Positions 36,509 to 49,202 of a stretch of DNA of 64,000 nucleotides are shown here, in pieces. The position numbers and the translations under genes were made by a program. The DNA comes from Oxytricha trifallax (Eukaryota > Ciliophora > Spirotrichea > Sporadotrichida > Oxytrichidae): NCBI GenBank assembly GCA_000711775.1, contig ARYC01017975.1, positions 62,001 through 126,000 of the forward strand. The letters are read 5' to 3'. Position 1 is the first letter of the stretch, and every line of letters starts with the position of its first letter. The notes beneath the pieces were generated by a model, which was not told where the DNA came from, searched no databases, and worked only from the letters and a program-made list of their open reading frames with translations.

Positions 36509-38582
36509 TAAGTCTCCGCAATTAACTATATTGTTGAATAGAAATCTGAATGTGGAAAATAAATTTTATGTAGTTTAAATTTGATTTAAATAGTGATATT
36601 TCACATATAAATGATATTAAATAAAACTTTGTTAATCTAATACATATATAAATATACTATCTATAAGTTAAATTAAGAACCTTGTCAATCATAAATTCGA
36701 AGTCATAATATAAAAATATTAAGTGATTTGAAAGTTTGAATCTTTAATGGTAATCTGATACGATATAATTAAATATTATTAGAAGAATATGTTTAAGATC
36801 AAAGTTATATTAATCTAATGGCCCAATATTAATTTTTATTATTATAGCAAAAATTAAATTATATATAGCTTTAAAAGTTTAATAAAAAGTACATAATAAA
36901 TTATAAACTAAATTCAATAGTTGTAAAAGTTGTAAAAGAAGCCTATGATGGTAATACCTGAATTTAAAGTAATTATAGAATTTTTTTAAGTATAAAATAT
37001 ATTCAAGTCTAAGAAAAGCAGGTTAGTCTCGGAGACTTTATTCAGTGAATTTGAAAGATAACGTAGATAAAACTATAAAATATTAAATCACAATTGATAA
37101 AATGAAATAGTTTTAGATGGTAACTCATAACTTAAATAAATATTAATATAATATGATATAATTTATATATAATTATCTTGGATATAATGAACATAGCATT
37201 AATGATTTGTATATTATTGTCTTTTTTACCATGGAATTTTCAGATATACTTTAAACAATAATTTAAAATATTTGAAATTAAATGAAATAATAATCAATTA
37301 AAGAAATATTTTGACTTAATTATAATTGAATTGTTTTAAAACAAACCTAAGGGATGCTAGTGCCGATTCAAGATCAAGTATATTGCTTTTATCTATAAAT
37401 CTAGGTTGATGTTAAGATTTAAAAAATAGGATAAACTAGTTATAGCAAATAAATAGCACCCCAAATCATTATTAAATATGACTAAGGTCGTATTAGTTGA
37501 AAAATAAGGACTAGAATACCATATAAGTTAGATTATTTAAAATAATCAGTAAAAGTAAGTCAATATATAAAGAAATAAAAAACATAATTAAGAATATAAA
37601 GGACATAAAAATATATACTTTCGATTATTTTATGATAAATACACTTGAATAAAAATAGTTTGCAAAAATTAAGCTTTGAACTACTACACCCTACTTATAT
37701 TCGTTTCAAAAGATATAGTAAAGACAAAGTCCCAACAATTATCTTAATTAGACTTCTTTTTAAAAGCTAGGATGCTTGGGGTTTCAACTTATGGAGGATA
37801 ATTACAAAAGTAAAAAGAACTAAAAAACATGGGGTATAGTAAAAATGACACCAAAGTGGTAAGTCCTTGAAGAAAAAAAACACAAATGCCAATAATAAAA
37901 GACATAAGCTTTATTATTTTAAAGTGATAAAAGAAAACTTTGATGATAATTTTTAAAAGATGTTTTGAGTAATTTAAATCTTTATGAATCTGTTTAGTAT
38001 AGTGATGATGGATGAGGTGGTCTAGATGATAGCAATTTATTTCTGGTAATTATGGCAATGACCATAATGAAAGTCCAGATTAAAATATTTAGAAGATGTA
38101 ACAAACCTCATTTATATGCTGATCATGGTAATTGATCATGGTAATTAAAAATTATCAATTTAAAAATGTTAAAGAATGACTTATACAAGATTAAAAACAA
38201 TCTGATTAACCGTAACTTATATGATGAAACAAATAAAATAGAGACGGTATAAATTACTCAAATAATGATGATAAAATTGGTGATATCAATGTCAAATAAA
38301 TGTGCGATATACTTATATAGGTAAAAGCAATTGCTAATGAAATTAAAAACATGAGAAAAGCAATATCTTAACTACAATTAAAAAGGAAATCAAATTGGAG
38401 GGGATAATACCTAACATATTCACATAAATAGCAAGCATTAACTTTGAAATATTATAAAATTTAAATATACATTACAATTAATTTAAATACATTATTTACA
38501 TAACTTTATAATTTAGTGTTTCCGTAAATACATCATTAATAATAATTTATTAGTTTATTCGTACATTTACATATATAATATT
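36509..38582. other. AT-rich gene-free stretch
   Basis: Contains a 13-bp tandem duplication of GATCATGGTAATT at 38121-38146. Nothing else is supported. Confidence 0.4.
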
Positions 38583-38798
38583 TTAATCTTTACTAGCCTT
38601 ACTATCTATTATAACGAGTAAGAACCCATTTAACAAATTAAAATTTGCACTATTTAAATGCCCTCTACGTTGTGTTTTAACAGCTCTCTCCTCATCATCG
38701 TCATCTTCAACTTTAAACACTGTTAAATGTATTCCATCTAATTTTCTTTGCAACTTCTTTTGCGACTCATCCACTTAAAATGACAGTCATGTTGGCCT
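38583..38798 (-). CDS. coding-like segment with acidic run, product unknown
   Basis: The minus-strand frame opens after a TGA and reads VDESQKKLQRKLDGIHLTVF, then KVEDDDDEERAVKTQRRGHL and a hydrophobic end. With TAA as Gln it continues past 38583 into AT-rich sequence, so the true end is not fixed. The acidic/basic charge clustering looks like real protein. No family is recognised. Confidence 0.35.
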
Positions 38799-41709
38799 GC
38801 TTGCTTGCAGTATTAAGTTCTGCGAGAAGTTAGTTTATTTATATTCATAAATTGTTTAAACAGTCTTTTAATGAGACAAAGAATGATTTGTGATATCTTT
38901 AGTGTTAGAGAACAAGCTATTTTACATTTAATTTAATAGCTATTTAATATATATATATATGTATATAGTTTAAGTATTTAACATAAAGCATTGAGTAATT
39001 TTTATAATTTTATAAAGTCCTTTTATGGTACATGATATTCTTTGATTGAAGTGCTTACTATAAACACTTCTGACCGCTTTAGCCATTAAAGCATGCTATG
39101 CTAGTCATATGTCATTATTCTGTTAATTTATTACTAATTCCTCAACTATTTGGAGGTATAGCCATCCAATTAAAAAGAGAATTTGATATTTCATTCTTTC
39201 TATGCTCATCATTATTTTCACCAACTTTAAGTAACAGATAAATAACTATTGATTTAAACCAAATAATTTGGCAGTTTTTCATTTAATTGTTGGAGTATTT
39301 GTGTTTAAAAAACGATAAATTGGAATTATAATTCAATAAGGTACTCTATTGATTTTTAAAGCAATCTAAAATTTAATAATTTTTTACCTTTCTCGGATAT
39401 TCCAATAATATCTTAACTATTTAGAATGTAGAAATATACATAAAAGCTGTAAATTCTATTAGAGTTACTTCATATATTCTCAGTTTGGGGTTTTTTAGCA
39501 AGCTACTTTAATACTCAAATTACTAGATTTTCGCTTTTTTTTTAATCAGTTTACTAGATACAGGTATAATTTTTTGAAGGCGAAAAATAATAATATGATT
39601 GATAGAATATAAATTTATATATAAAGGTTTGTATATTATTTATTTTAGAATCTCTCATAAGGGTTAAATAATTAGTAGATTCTGAATCTAGAATAGTTCT
39701 AGTATTTCTGATGTTTCCTTATTTTAAAGTCATTTTTACTGAAGGTCCGAATAAATTGTCCCAATAGATTGTTGTCCAAATTAAGAAAAGGAAATAATTT
39801 TAATTTGTCATATTTTTAATGTTTAAGTGAGTTTACTGCCCTAATTCTTTCCAAATAATAAAAATTTATCAATTAATATGCCATGTTTTTTTATTTTGCT
39901 ATTCAATTCATTTTAAAAAAGTGATATCTGTTTAAAATCTAAATTTAAAATAGTATTATTTGGTAAATGATATATTATTTGCATTTATTAAGCCTTAACA
40001 AAACTAAAATGTTAATTTTAAACAGGGTGACAAGTGCATTTTCTAAGAAGGGTGGTTTAATAGCCCAATTCCTAAATGTATAGCTTTTATAAGTAATTAC
40101 GATCAATTTATAAAATATTTTAATCATTTAAATCAGGATTGTTAAATAGGCTTACGACATTTGTGTATCTAAGTTTTATAAATGCTTCTTTAAGGAATAT
40201 ATAATGAAAATAAGCTATATTTAGATGTCTATAGTTTTTAATGCAAGAAACTCTACTAATTATTTCGTCAACTAATTACACCGATGAATAATTTTAGTCA
40301 TAATATAACATTTGTATAATTAACTAATGTTGTGTCTCATATACCTTAATTTGTATAACATATTATTCAGAATTCTTATTGTTAGTCTATAAAAAACCTC
40401 TTTAAAATAAATTATAATTAGCTAAGCTGTATATTTTGGATAAAGTAAAATCTTCTGCTCAAGAATTCGCTTTAATTCTTTTTTAAAATAAATTATATAA
40501 TGGACATGATCATTATCACTATTTATATACTATATGCATACTTAGAGTTTATTGTAACCATATTTAGATATAATATTCATTTTACATTTAAGTAGTTATA
40601 TTCATTCCATAAACTTTTTTTTGAAATATTACAGATTTAACTATTATCAGGTTTAATAGATATACACACTACCCATTTTTGAATTAATTAATTTACAATA
40701 TTATTAACTGATTGATAATAAATAAATTTTCAGGTATTTATCAAATCTAGAATCTAGATCTATGATAGCTTTATTCTAAAATTTATATTAAATAATTATA
40801 ATTCCAATTCATATTTTATAAAATAATATATTATTAACTAAAACTTTCTTTACCATTTTAATTTACTTTAAATAAAAATGCTGCACAATAATGTTCTATT
40901 AATTGTGAATTAAGTGAAATCTTTGTACCAGATCTATTCAATAATGTATAAAATTTAAAGGATTTATTAATAATTAACCGAAAATATGGTACTAAATATT
41001 TTATATTTATCCACAAGTTTTATAATGGCAGATTTTAGGCATACACCAGACTATAATAACTAAAACACTCCTCTGCTTACAATTTATTATTATTATGTAA
41101 ATTTTAATAACTATGATTAAAACATAATTCCAACTCCATATGCAAGACTGATAATAAAACTGGTAGAAAATCAATAGGTTGGAGAGACATAAATGAATAG
41201 TGCACTAATATTAATTGTAAGAACATTATTTTAAGGAGTTTATAAGCAAATTAAATAAATATTTAGTGATTTTACAATATAATTTTAATCTAAGAGAACA
41301 TATAAAGTTTATGAAACTTCAGATATCCTGGTTTCCTCATTAATCAATTTGTAACTAGAAAGATATTCTAAAGATGAAATAAACTCATTAAATATTTAAT
41401 ATTCAATTCTAAATAATAAACCTTTTGGAGATGTATTAAACTATTATAACAAAACTCATAAATGGTTAGCATAGAATTATAAAATAAAATTAATAGAGAG
41501 AGATTCATTTTTAATTAATTAATTGGGGGTTACTAGAATCGTATTATAATTTGATTATCAAAAGAAATTATAATTATGCTAAAATCTAGTTATTAGTTGT
41601 AGAAAAGAACAGAAGGTAAGTTAAAAATGTATAGAATATATATCATACACAGAATCTGTGAAATTTGAGTTCTATGTCGAGTGCAAAATTTTACTCCCCT
41701 GTTATCAGC
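38799..41709. other. AT-rich gene-free stretch
   Basis: No supported gene or repeat. Confidence 0.4.
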
Positions 41710-41832
41710 TCATTTCTTTAATTTCTTCACTGTCGCTACTATATGATGCTAGATATTAATCTTGCTTTCCATGATCTTCTTCTTCTGGTCTGCATCCTTC
41801 AGTTGGTTGTCAATAGCTCCAATTATACGAAA
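41710..41832 (-). CDS. probable terminal exon of a gene (coiled-coil-like tail)
   Basis: A compact GC-richer island on the minus strand ends at TGA 41710-41712. It encodes RIIGAIDNQLKDADQKKKIM followed by ESKINIQHHIVATVKKLKK, a highly charged helical-looking C-terminus. Directly upstream the frame is closed by TGA, but the sequence there ends in AATAG before the TTTCGTATAATTGG of the island, which fits a splice acceptor. A segment junction from an eliminated sequence would look the same. The rest of the gene is not found in the AT-rich DNA upstream. Confidence 0.45.
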
Positions 41833-42825
41833 CTATTGTCATTTATTTTTTAATTTAAAATAAAATTCAAAATCATGTCAAAATTCTTTAATAAATGTAT
41901 GCTTTAGGCTCCTTATGTCACAACATCTTCAACTATTTTAAATTTGATGTTTATTGTATAATTTTTATGCAAGACTCTTCTTAAACTGTTTGCATCTTAT
42001 AGTTATTTGCAGGTATTTCTTCTAGAGCACTCAACATATACCTAACACAACTAATATACATATCAAACAATATATATTTGAAATTAATTATTTTCGTATA
42101 TTATCCTCAATGGGATTCATATTATTAACATGGAATTCTGTTCATTGCTAGGACTCAAAATGTTAAATTATCTATCACACCAGAGACATCCTTTAAAATA
42201 TCTAGTTTTTTATTCATATTTATTAATTTCTAAACTAGTATTTAAATTCTAATAAAATGCTTTTTCTTTTTGCTAACAGACTTATTACTAATTTGATTAA
42301 TAAATAATTTTATATGCATTATATAATCAAAAATTAGTTTAATCTACTCCAGAAATATATCCGTAAACTCCCTTTCTTTGACCTGTTAATCAGAATCTTA
42401 TTTAAGTATTTCTCTATCTCTATAAAAAGAGATTTATCAATTAATTTAAAATCAAACCATTTAAATCTTATTATTTTACAGATTGTCATAAATTTTTGTG
42501 ATTAAAAATTGCAAATTTTCTTTATTACTTTATTTAATTATTTCTATTACAGACGTAACAACCAAAATAAAGTATTTAATTTTTCATCATATATAAATTG
42601 ACTCTAATTTTTTTACCTATTCTTACTTAAATAAGCCAGCTAGTTTTATAAATTTATGCTATTTAAATGAGTTGCTTCATTATTCTGTTGAGGTAATTAC
42701 TATAATATCCATAGTTAATGTTATTTATAAATTTATTTTATTATAAATTAATAAATAGTTAATTATAATGCTTCATTGAATTTGTTCTTTACATTAAAAT
42801 TCACCAATTAAAAATTATTGAAACC
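41833..42825. other. AT-rich stretch
   Basis: No feature seen apart from poly-A/T. Confidence 0.4.
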
Positions 42826-42841
42826 TTAATAATTATATAAT

Positions 42842-42945
42842 TTAAAAATTAAAAGGGCTTGACCCTTATTTGCACTAAACGCAATTATAGATCGGGGGTC
42901 CCCAGAGACCTCAATGTGATCACATTATTATTATTATTATTATTA
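42842..42945 (+). mobile_element. severely 5'-truncated LINE copy with 16-bp target duplication
   Basis: The 16-mer TTAATAATTATATAAT occurs at 42826-42841 and 42946-42961. Between them lie 104 bp ending in GATCGGGGGTCCCCAGAGAC and an (ATT)n tail. The same 3' end, with a few changes, terminates the 1.5-kb insertion at 49.2 kb. Exact duplication, 5' truncation and a shared simple-repeat 3' end identify a non-LTR retroposon family. Confidence 0.85.
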
Positions 42946-42961
42946 TTAATAATTATATAAT

Positions 42962-44115
42962 AAAACACTAGCATTACTTCCATTATAGTTCCGACAGCTG
43001 TATAACGAGTAAGTGAAGAAAAAGGTGCTAATATCAATTTTAATATCTACTCTATCACTAGAATAGAGTTTAAGGAATTGCTAATCTTTAACAAGTTTTC
43101 ATTAATTGTAATATTATCTTGACATATTATTATATTCTGATATATAAAATAATTTTGCTTATATTAACCAATTAATAAATTTAATTAAATCATCTAGAGT
43201 ATATTTATTTGGGAGCTTCATTGATTAAATTATAATTCATTTAATAAATATGAATTATTTAGTAAATCTATACTTGTATAATATAGAAAAAACAAAATAA
43301 TTATAAGAAGTATTCTTATAACAATCAAAAAAATATCTCATTTATTAATTTGGTTATGAATCATTAATGATTTTACATTGTATTTTGATAAAATTTATTT
43401 ATATTTTTCACATTAAAAATCATTGACAAATTAAAATTCATATCTTAATTCAATTGAAATTGTTTTTTATGTGATTTTAATATTCCATTATTATAAAATG
43501 AATAACTCTTTCTAAATATGCATTAATTTAAGAATTATATTGATTCGTAATATTTAATAACTAAAAGATTTGTTCTTATTAGTCATTTTTTAAATAAATT
43601 TGATTAGATTGCCATCATTTAAATTCATTGAATTAAATACTATTTTTACTTTATATAAATATACTAAAATACATCAAAGTCATTTTCTGGAAAATATAGT
43701 GGAATACATCCCTATTTTGTTATTATTAACATTAAAAAACTTATCCCAGGCTTAATAACAAGACATCTTATGTGATCTCAGGCAATTATTAATTTCTGAA
43801 CAAATACTTAAAAATCTGTTGTTAATTATGTTTGATTGTAACAATTTTCCCATTTTTAGGGAAAAAAAACTTCATTAATATTAACTATTATATCTCCTTG
43901 AATTTAATAGTTTAAACGGAGGTATGTTTTGGTTTGAAATTTAGTATAAATATGAATTTACCAATCTGCCAATAATTAAATATATTTAATTTAAAACCTA
44001 GCATTATTCTAATATATTTCTGTATATTTTTTAATATATTAGTATTCTACTTTTAGATGATCAATCTTGAATGCAATTAGCTTTTAAAAATTTTATGCAA
44101 TAGCCCCAGGCGAGA
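42962..44115. other. AT-rich stretch
   Basis: No gene or repeat supported. Confidence 0.4.
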
Positions 44116-44708
44116 CAACATAAGTTTTTATCAAAATATTTTTAATTATATAAAACTTACAAATACCTCATAATAACTTGGTATAACTTATATAAAAAGT
44201 TTCAAATGATATTTTAAGGAAAATTAATGAATTAAAAATTAAGCAGATTTTTACATTTACACAATTAAAATAAATAATTTTTAATTAAATCATACAAATT
44301 TTTATTGGATTTTTTCACATTTTTTTATTATTTTAGATTGTACTTATTATTTTATGATTTTTGAGTTTAGACTGTTTATTTGAATCAGAATATTGGAAGA
44401 ATTTTCTAAATATTTATATAAAAGCAAAATTAAAGAAAAAAATCAAAGTCTAAACTCAAAAATCATAAAATAATAAGTACAATCTAAAATAATAAAAAAA
44501 TGTGAAAAAATCCAATAAAAATTTGTATGATTTAATTAAAAATTATTTATTTTAATTGTGTAAATGTAAAAATCTGCTTAATTTTTAATTCATTAATTTT
44601 CCTTAAAATATCATTTGAAAATTTTTATATTAGTTATAGCAAGTTATTATGAGGTATTTGAAGTTTTAAATAATTAAAAATATTTTGATAAATAATTTAT
44701 TTATGTTG
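44116..44708. mobile_element. 593-bp palindromic (foldback/MITE-like) element
   Basis: Arms 44116-44373 and 44447-44708 are inverted copies with small indels, around a loop of about 73 bp. The outer ends read CAACATAA and TTATGTTG. I cannot fix a target duplication. It has no coding capacity and no sequence in common with the palindrome at 10.4 kb. Confidence 0.7.
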
Positions 44709-47088
44709 CCCTGTCCTTGGACCTTCGTCCAAAACGTTTTATAAATCAAAGCAAAACTAAATTCATATACTAAAAATTCTTTTATCTATAAGTTATTACC
44801 TTATTTATAAAAGTTATAATTGAATTAAGATTAACCAGAGTGAATTCATGTCTTCATAGATTTCCTTTTCAATAATTAACATATATACCAATTTTATTTT
44901 GAAAACTATATATTAGGAGCATTTAACTATTCATATAATTTATTATCATCTTAACTTGTTAATGTACCAAAATTTTATTTAAATTCAACAGTTATAAATT
45001 GCAAAAATTTATCTAATGATAATTTTATATTGATTTAGTGAATCTAACAGCAAATCATATAATTCAGTATTTTAAATTACAATCTTTAAAGTTATTCCAT
45101 TATAATACTCTATAATATGAATAAAAATTCATTTATTTGATTTACAAACTTCAAATTTTACCTAAATCTAATTATTCTAAATCAATTTCTCATTTATTAT
45201 TTAAATAGAAGTTAAATTTTATTGATTAAAAGCAAATTTCAAATACAATATTTTCAAAGCATTTAAATTCTTAATTGATAATAATTATATAGAAATTAAT
45301 GTTATACAGATTAATTTAGTATTTTTCAACGCTTATAATACAATATAAATGCACTTGCAAATTATATAGAATAAAACTATGATAAAAACAATTGATTAAT
45401 TTATTATATATATTTCACAACTTATTAATATGCTTTTAAAATGACAACGAATATTCTCACATTTGGATTTAAATATATGGTATAATAAATCACATTCATC
45501 CGCATTTGACTGTAATTCATGATAGATAGTTGGCCAAAGTGCTCTCTCTCAGATACATGTTAAATTGATCATTTTAATTCCTATTCTATGCTTATATTCT
45601 CTCAAGCCAGAATCAATTATTCCTGATTGAAATAATTATAATCAATTTATAATTATAAAATGAGCAAATCAAATTAATTCGATATTCATGAATATTTTTG
45701 ACATGTCTAAAGTTTTATTTTTAAAAATTTGGTTATATACTTTAAATAAAAAAGTAATATAAAACTACACATCTGTTGATAATTATAATTGTTAATAATA
45801 ATATTATGATAGAAGTTTTATTGTAAAATATTTACATTTTTAATTATGATAATATAATTTTCATTGATTTAATAGGAAATTACAAAGAAATACGATATTC
45901 ATCTATAATATTAAGAATATTGAATTTATTGTTAATTTAATAGTTTTATATTGAAATTCATATAAATATATATAGACAAGATTTTTTTAAAAAAATAAAA
46001 TAATTATGTAATCTTAAACAATACCCTGCATTAACACAAATGAAAATTACTACAAAATTATTTAATGATGCTGATTAGTTTCTTTAAATATTACATATAT
46101 ATATATATGTTTAAATTAAAACATATTTTTGTTACTATTAATAAGAAAATCATTGAAAACAAAAATATTGAGAAATAGGAATTAATGTATTTATTTGTTA
46201 ATTTCATAATCAAAATTTAAATAGATTTTAAATATGTTGACCTACAACTTAACCTACTTTAAGCTTTATGATAAACGACAAAATATTTCTAAAGTAAGTA
46301 AGAAATTCTCAAATATTTATTAAAAAATCCATAAACAACGATAAAAATAATAATTAATCAGATGAATTACCTTTATACTATCCATCACCATATTCATTAA
46401 TAGTCGTTAAAATTCAATTTAATATAATTTATTAAATGACTAAGAAACTGCCAAAATTTTTAAATATGCTATAATTATACTTAAATTACTATCAATACAG
46501 ATTTCAGTATAATAATAATCCATTTAAGAAGTTTAATTTAAAAAACGCACATTTCTAAGACTTATAGAGAGAAAAAAACATTAAATTATTTCGTTTAAGG
46601 TTTATATAAAATACTTAAGATTACATATTTATTAATCATAGCAATTCTTATTTTTTAAATTTCTTAAATTCCCGATTTTACTCTATTTATTAATATTATT
46701 TAAAAATTTATGATCTGAAAAACTAGAGTTCCAGAAATAATCTTTATCAAGCAGTTTGACTTTTCTGTCGTCAAAGGTAGCTCGGAAATCGAACATTTGC
46801 TGATTATTAAGGCATTTTGTTAAAAAAATGATCATGAATTATGTTTTTTATCATTATGCACAGTTTTATGTGATGTCTAGTGAAATCTTAGTTCGAAAAT
46901 CAAAATATGGTTTACAATCTTTGGAATATATGAGTAAAGAGTATAATCTTATTAAAGGAGTGATAAACCACCCTCTGCCTTTGAGAGAGATAAAAAGCAT
47001 TAAATATATATTTACTAAGACTTTCAATATTTAGTTCGAAAAGATAAAGTTGTAGTCATGCATTTTTGAGTGATTATAATGGGATAAC
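44709..47088. other. AT-rich gene-free stretch
   Basis: Poly-A/T and short AT repeats. A 68-codon open frame at 46828-47034 directly before TBE copy 3 has no other support. Confidence 0.4.
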
Positions 47089-47692
47089 AATCAAAACCCC
47101 AAAACCACTTAATGAGATTTAAGTTCTTTGATTTGTTAGGAGTTAGGGTTATTAATAGGTTTTAATGTTAAATATATAGAAAATCAATTTAATTTAATCA
47201 CTCAAAATGCATTTTTGGACCATATTGTAGAGGTCTGAAGTTTATCCTGCATAACCACAACTCTATCTGCTATATTGATATGTCTGATATTGAGTTTGAT
47301 TTCAATATTATTGAACATGCCATAGTTTTATTGTTAGAGAGATTCTATTTTTGTCTATAAACTACTGGATTCTTTGCTTAGCATCTTTTTCGCATATTAA
47401 AGCAGTAATCGTTCTAAGCCATATTACACTCTATTATTATTGCTGCTAAAGCCAATAATCTCTCTAAAAGTCTCCCTTTATCGAGTCTTTATCTTTCTGG
47501 ATTTAAGCCATGAGATCCCATGCCAGTTCCAAGCCTTGATACTTCATTTCTAAGGCAAAAATCGCACTCTAACTAGTGAAAAGTTTATCATAAAATCTGT
47601 TTGCTTCATACCTCTTTTAACAAACCCTAACTTGTGAAGCTCTTCAAATACTTGTTTGGTCTATTTTGCTATTTATCCATGTTAATTAAGAT

Positions 47693-49202
47693 AATCATAA
47701 TTTATAAATTAAATAAGAAATACAGAATGTATATACCGAGCAAAATACAAAGGGATATCATATAAAGTGACATTAAAAATAATTAATTCCAAAATAAAGC
47801 ACAAGGCACATTAAACATAAAACAACAAAACAAAAGTTAATGGGGCCTAAATTTGCTAAATATTATTACTGTCATAGTTATTAAAATCATAAGAAAAGGG
47901 TTCTCAATAGTAAACTAGTTTTATCTACACCTAACAAGAATACAGTTTGACGAAGGAAGCAACTGTGAGGCAGTCCAACTATGGAATTAACAACTCTTTC
48001 AGATACTTAGATTAGCATCTATAAACAAAAAATTCATAAAACCCCAACAAACCCAATCTAGAGCCTTAATTAACAATAACCAAGAATTCCCAGCCTCACC
48101 TCCAAGAGAGATAGAGCAAAAGTCAAATGGGGGGGGTAACAACCACGAAAATGATGACAACTATACAATAGACGATGATCTCCCAATCCCAAACAGAAAC
48201 GACATAATATAGAGAGCTCAAGCTAGTACACCTGGTACATAGAAAGCGAATCTGAAGAAAAGAAGGAATCCATTAATCACTCCTTCGCATATCCAGTCCA
48301 AAATTCCAATGACGTCAAATACGTCCCAGAATTGAATCAGTACTAAATAGGAGATTAATAAGAAATCTCAAAATAAAATTTAGTTCTAAATATGGTCTTA
48401 ATTAAATTGAGAATTAATAATAAATTAATTATTATTAAACTGGATCCTACTAAGGGATGTATACCATCACCAAGGCGTAACTATAAAAAAGATTCGACAC
48501 AAGAGAATCATGTATTTCAATATGGATGAGTACAATAAATAGTAAGATGTACAAAATTATCTAAAGATACTCAAACGCTATAACTGCCATATTTATTAAC
48601 TTAGTCCACAGCAAATTAATCAAGATAGTCAATATGAACGATGGATAACTTGGAGTACGTATATAAAACTGAACCAACTCTGCAGTCGAGACACCAGCCG
48701 ACCAACTAGGATTCGTAAGACTATTTAACATAGACATCCTTAAAAATTCACAGCTAATGAAGCAAGCTTATCTGTCAGCTCAGACCATCATTACCTCTTA
48801 AATAAGGTATAAATATATGTAAAATGACTTTAAAAACACGCTTACTTCCAAAAAAGTGACATCATATAACTAGTCACGACTAGATGCAAAGAACCCATAG
48901 CCTCAAAAATCCTAAAGTTCTCAATTATTTAAAAAAAATCTCGACTTTTAAATCAAAATTCAGAGAAATGAGTAAACAAGTTCAAATCCTAAACCAAAGA
49001 AGAAAAGGAAGAAAAGGTAAACCACAAAGAAAGAAGGCATTTAGAGGAAAAGGAAAAGAAAGAGGAAGAAGAAGATGAAGACTCAGTATACACAGAGAGA
49101 ATCTCCGAAAATTAACAAAAAAGGCTTGTCCCTTATAAGCTATCATGCTTGTTTGATCGGGGGTCCCCAGAGACCTCAGTGTGATTATATTATTATTATT
49201 AC
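47693..49202 (+). mobile_element. 1.5-kb LINE-family insertion inside the TBE kinase pseudogene
   Basis: The insert ends with the same GATCGGGGGTCCCCAGAGAC and (ATT)n tail as the 104-bp copy at 42.85 kb. TTAAGAT at 47686-47692 and 49203-49209 is a possible short target duplication. Homology to the TBE kinase ORF resumes on both sides. Because the two insertions share only the 3' end, they are independent retropositions. Confidence 0.75.
48060..49078 (+). pseudogene. LINE-encoded nucleic-acid-binding-like ORF remnant
   Basis: Within the insertion, plus-strand frames read a hydrophilic protein (NNQEFPASPPREIEQKS, later NHENDDNYTIDDDLPIPN). The last ORF ends at TGA 49076-49078 with a strongly basic tail (RRKGRKGKPQRKKAFRGKGK). 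Position just before the 3' end and the basic tail suggest an ORF1-type RNA-binding protein. Frame changes show decay. No reverse transcriptase motif is seen, so this copy is either internally deleted or belongs to a non-autonomous subfamily. Confidence 0.45.

Noticed and set aside
38121-38146. Two tandem GATCATGGTAATT units as a CRISPR or satellite seed
   Set aside because: Only two adjacent units and no spacers; a simple duplication.
42925-42950. (ATT)n as an independent microsatellite
   Set aside because: It is the 3' tail of a LINE stub, inside the target duplication.
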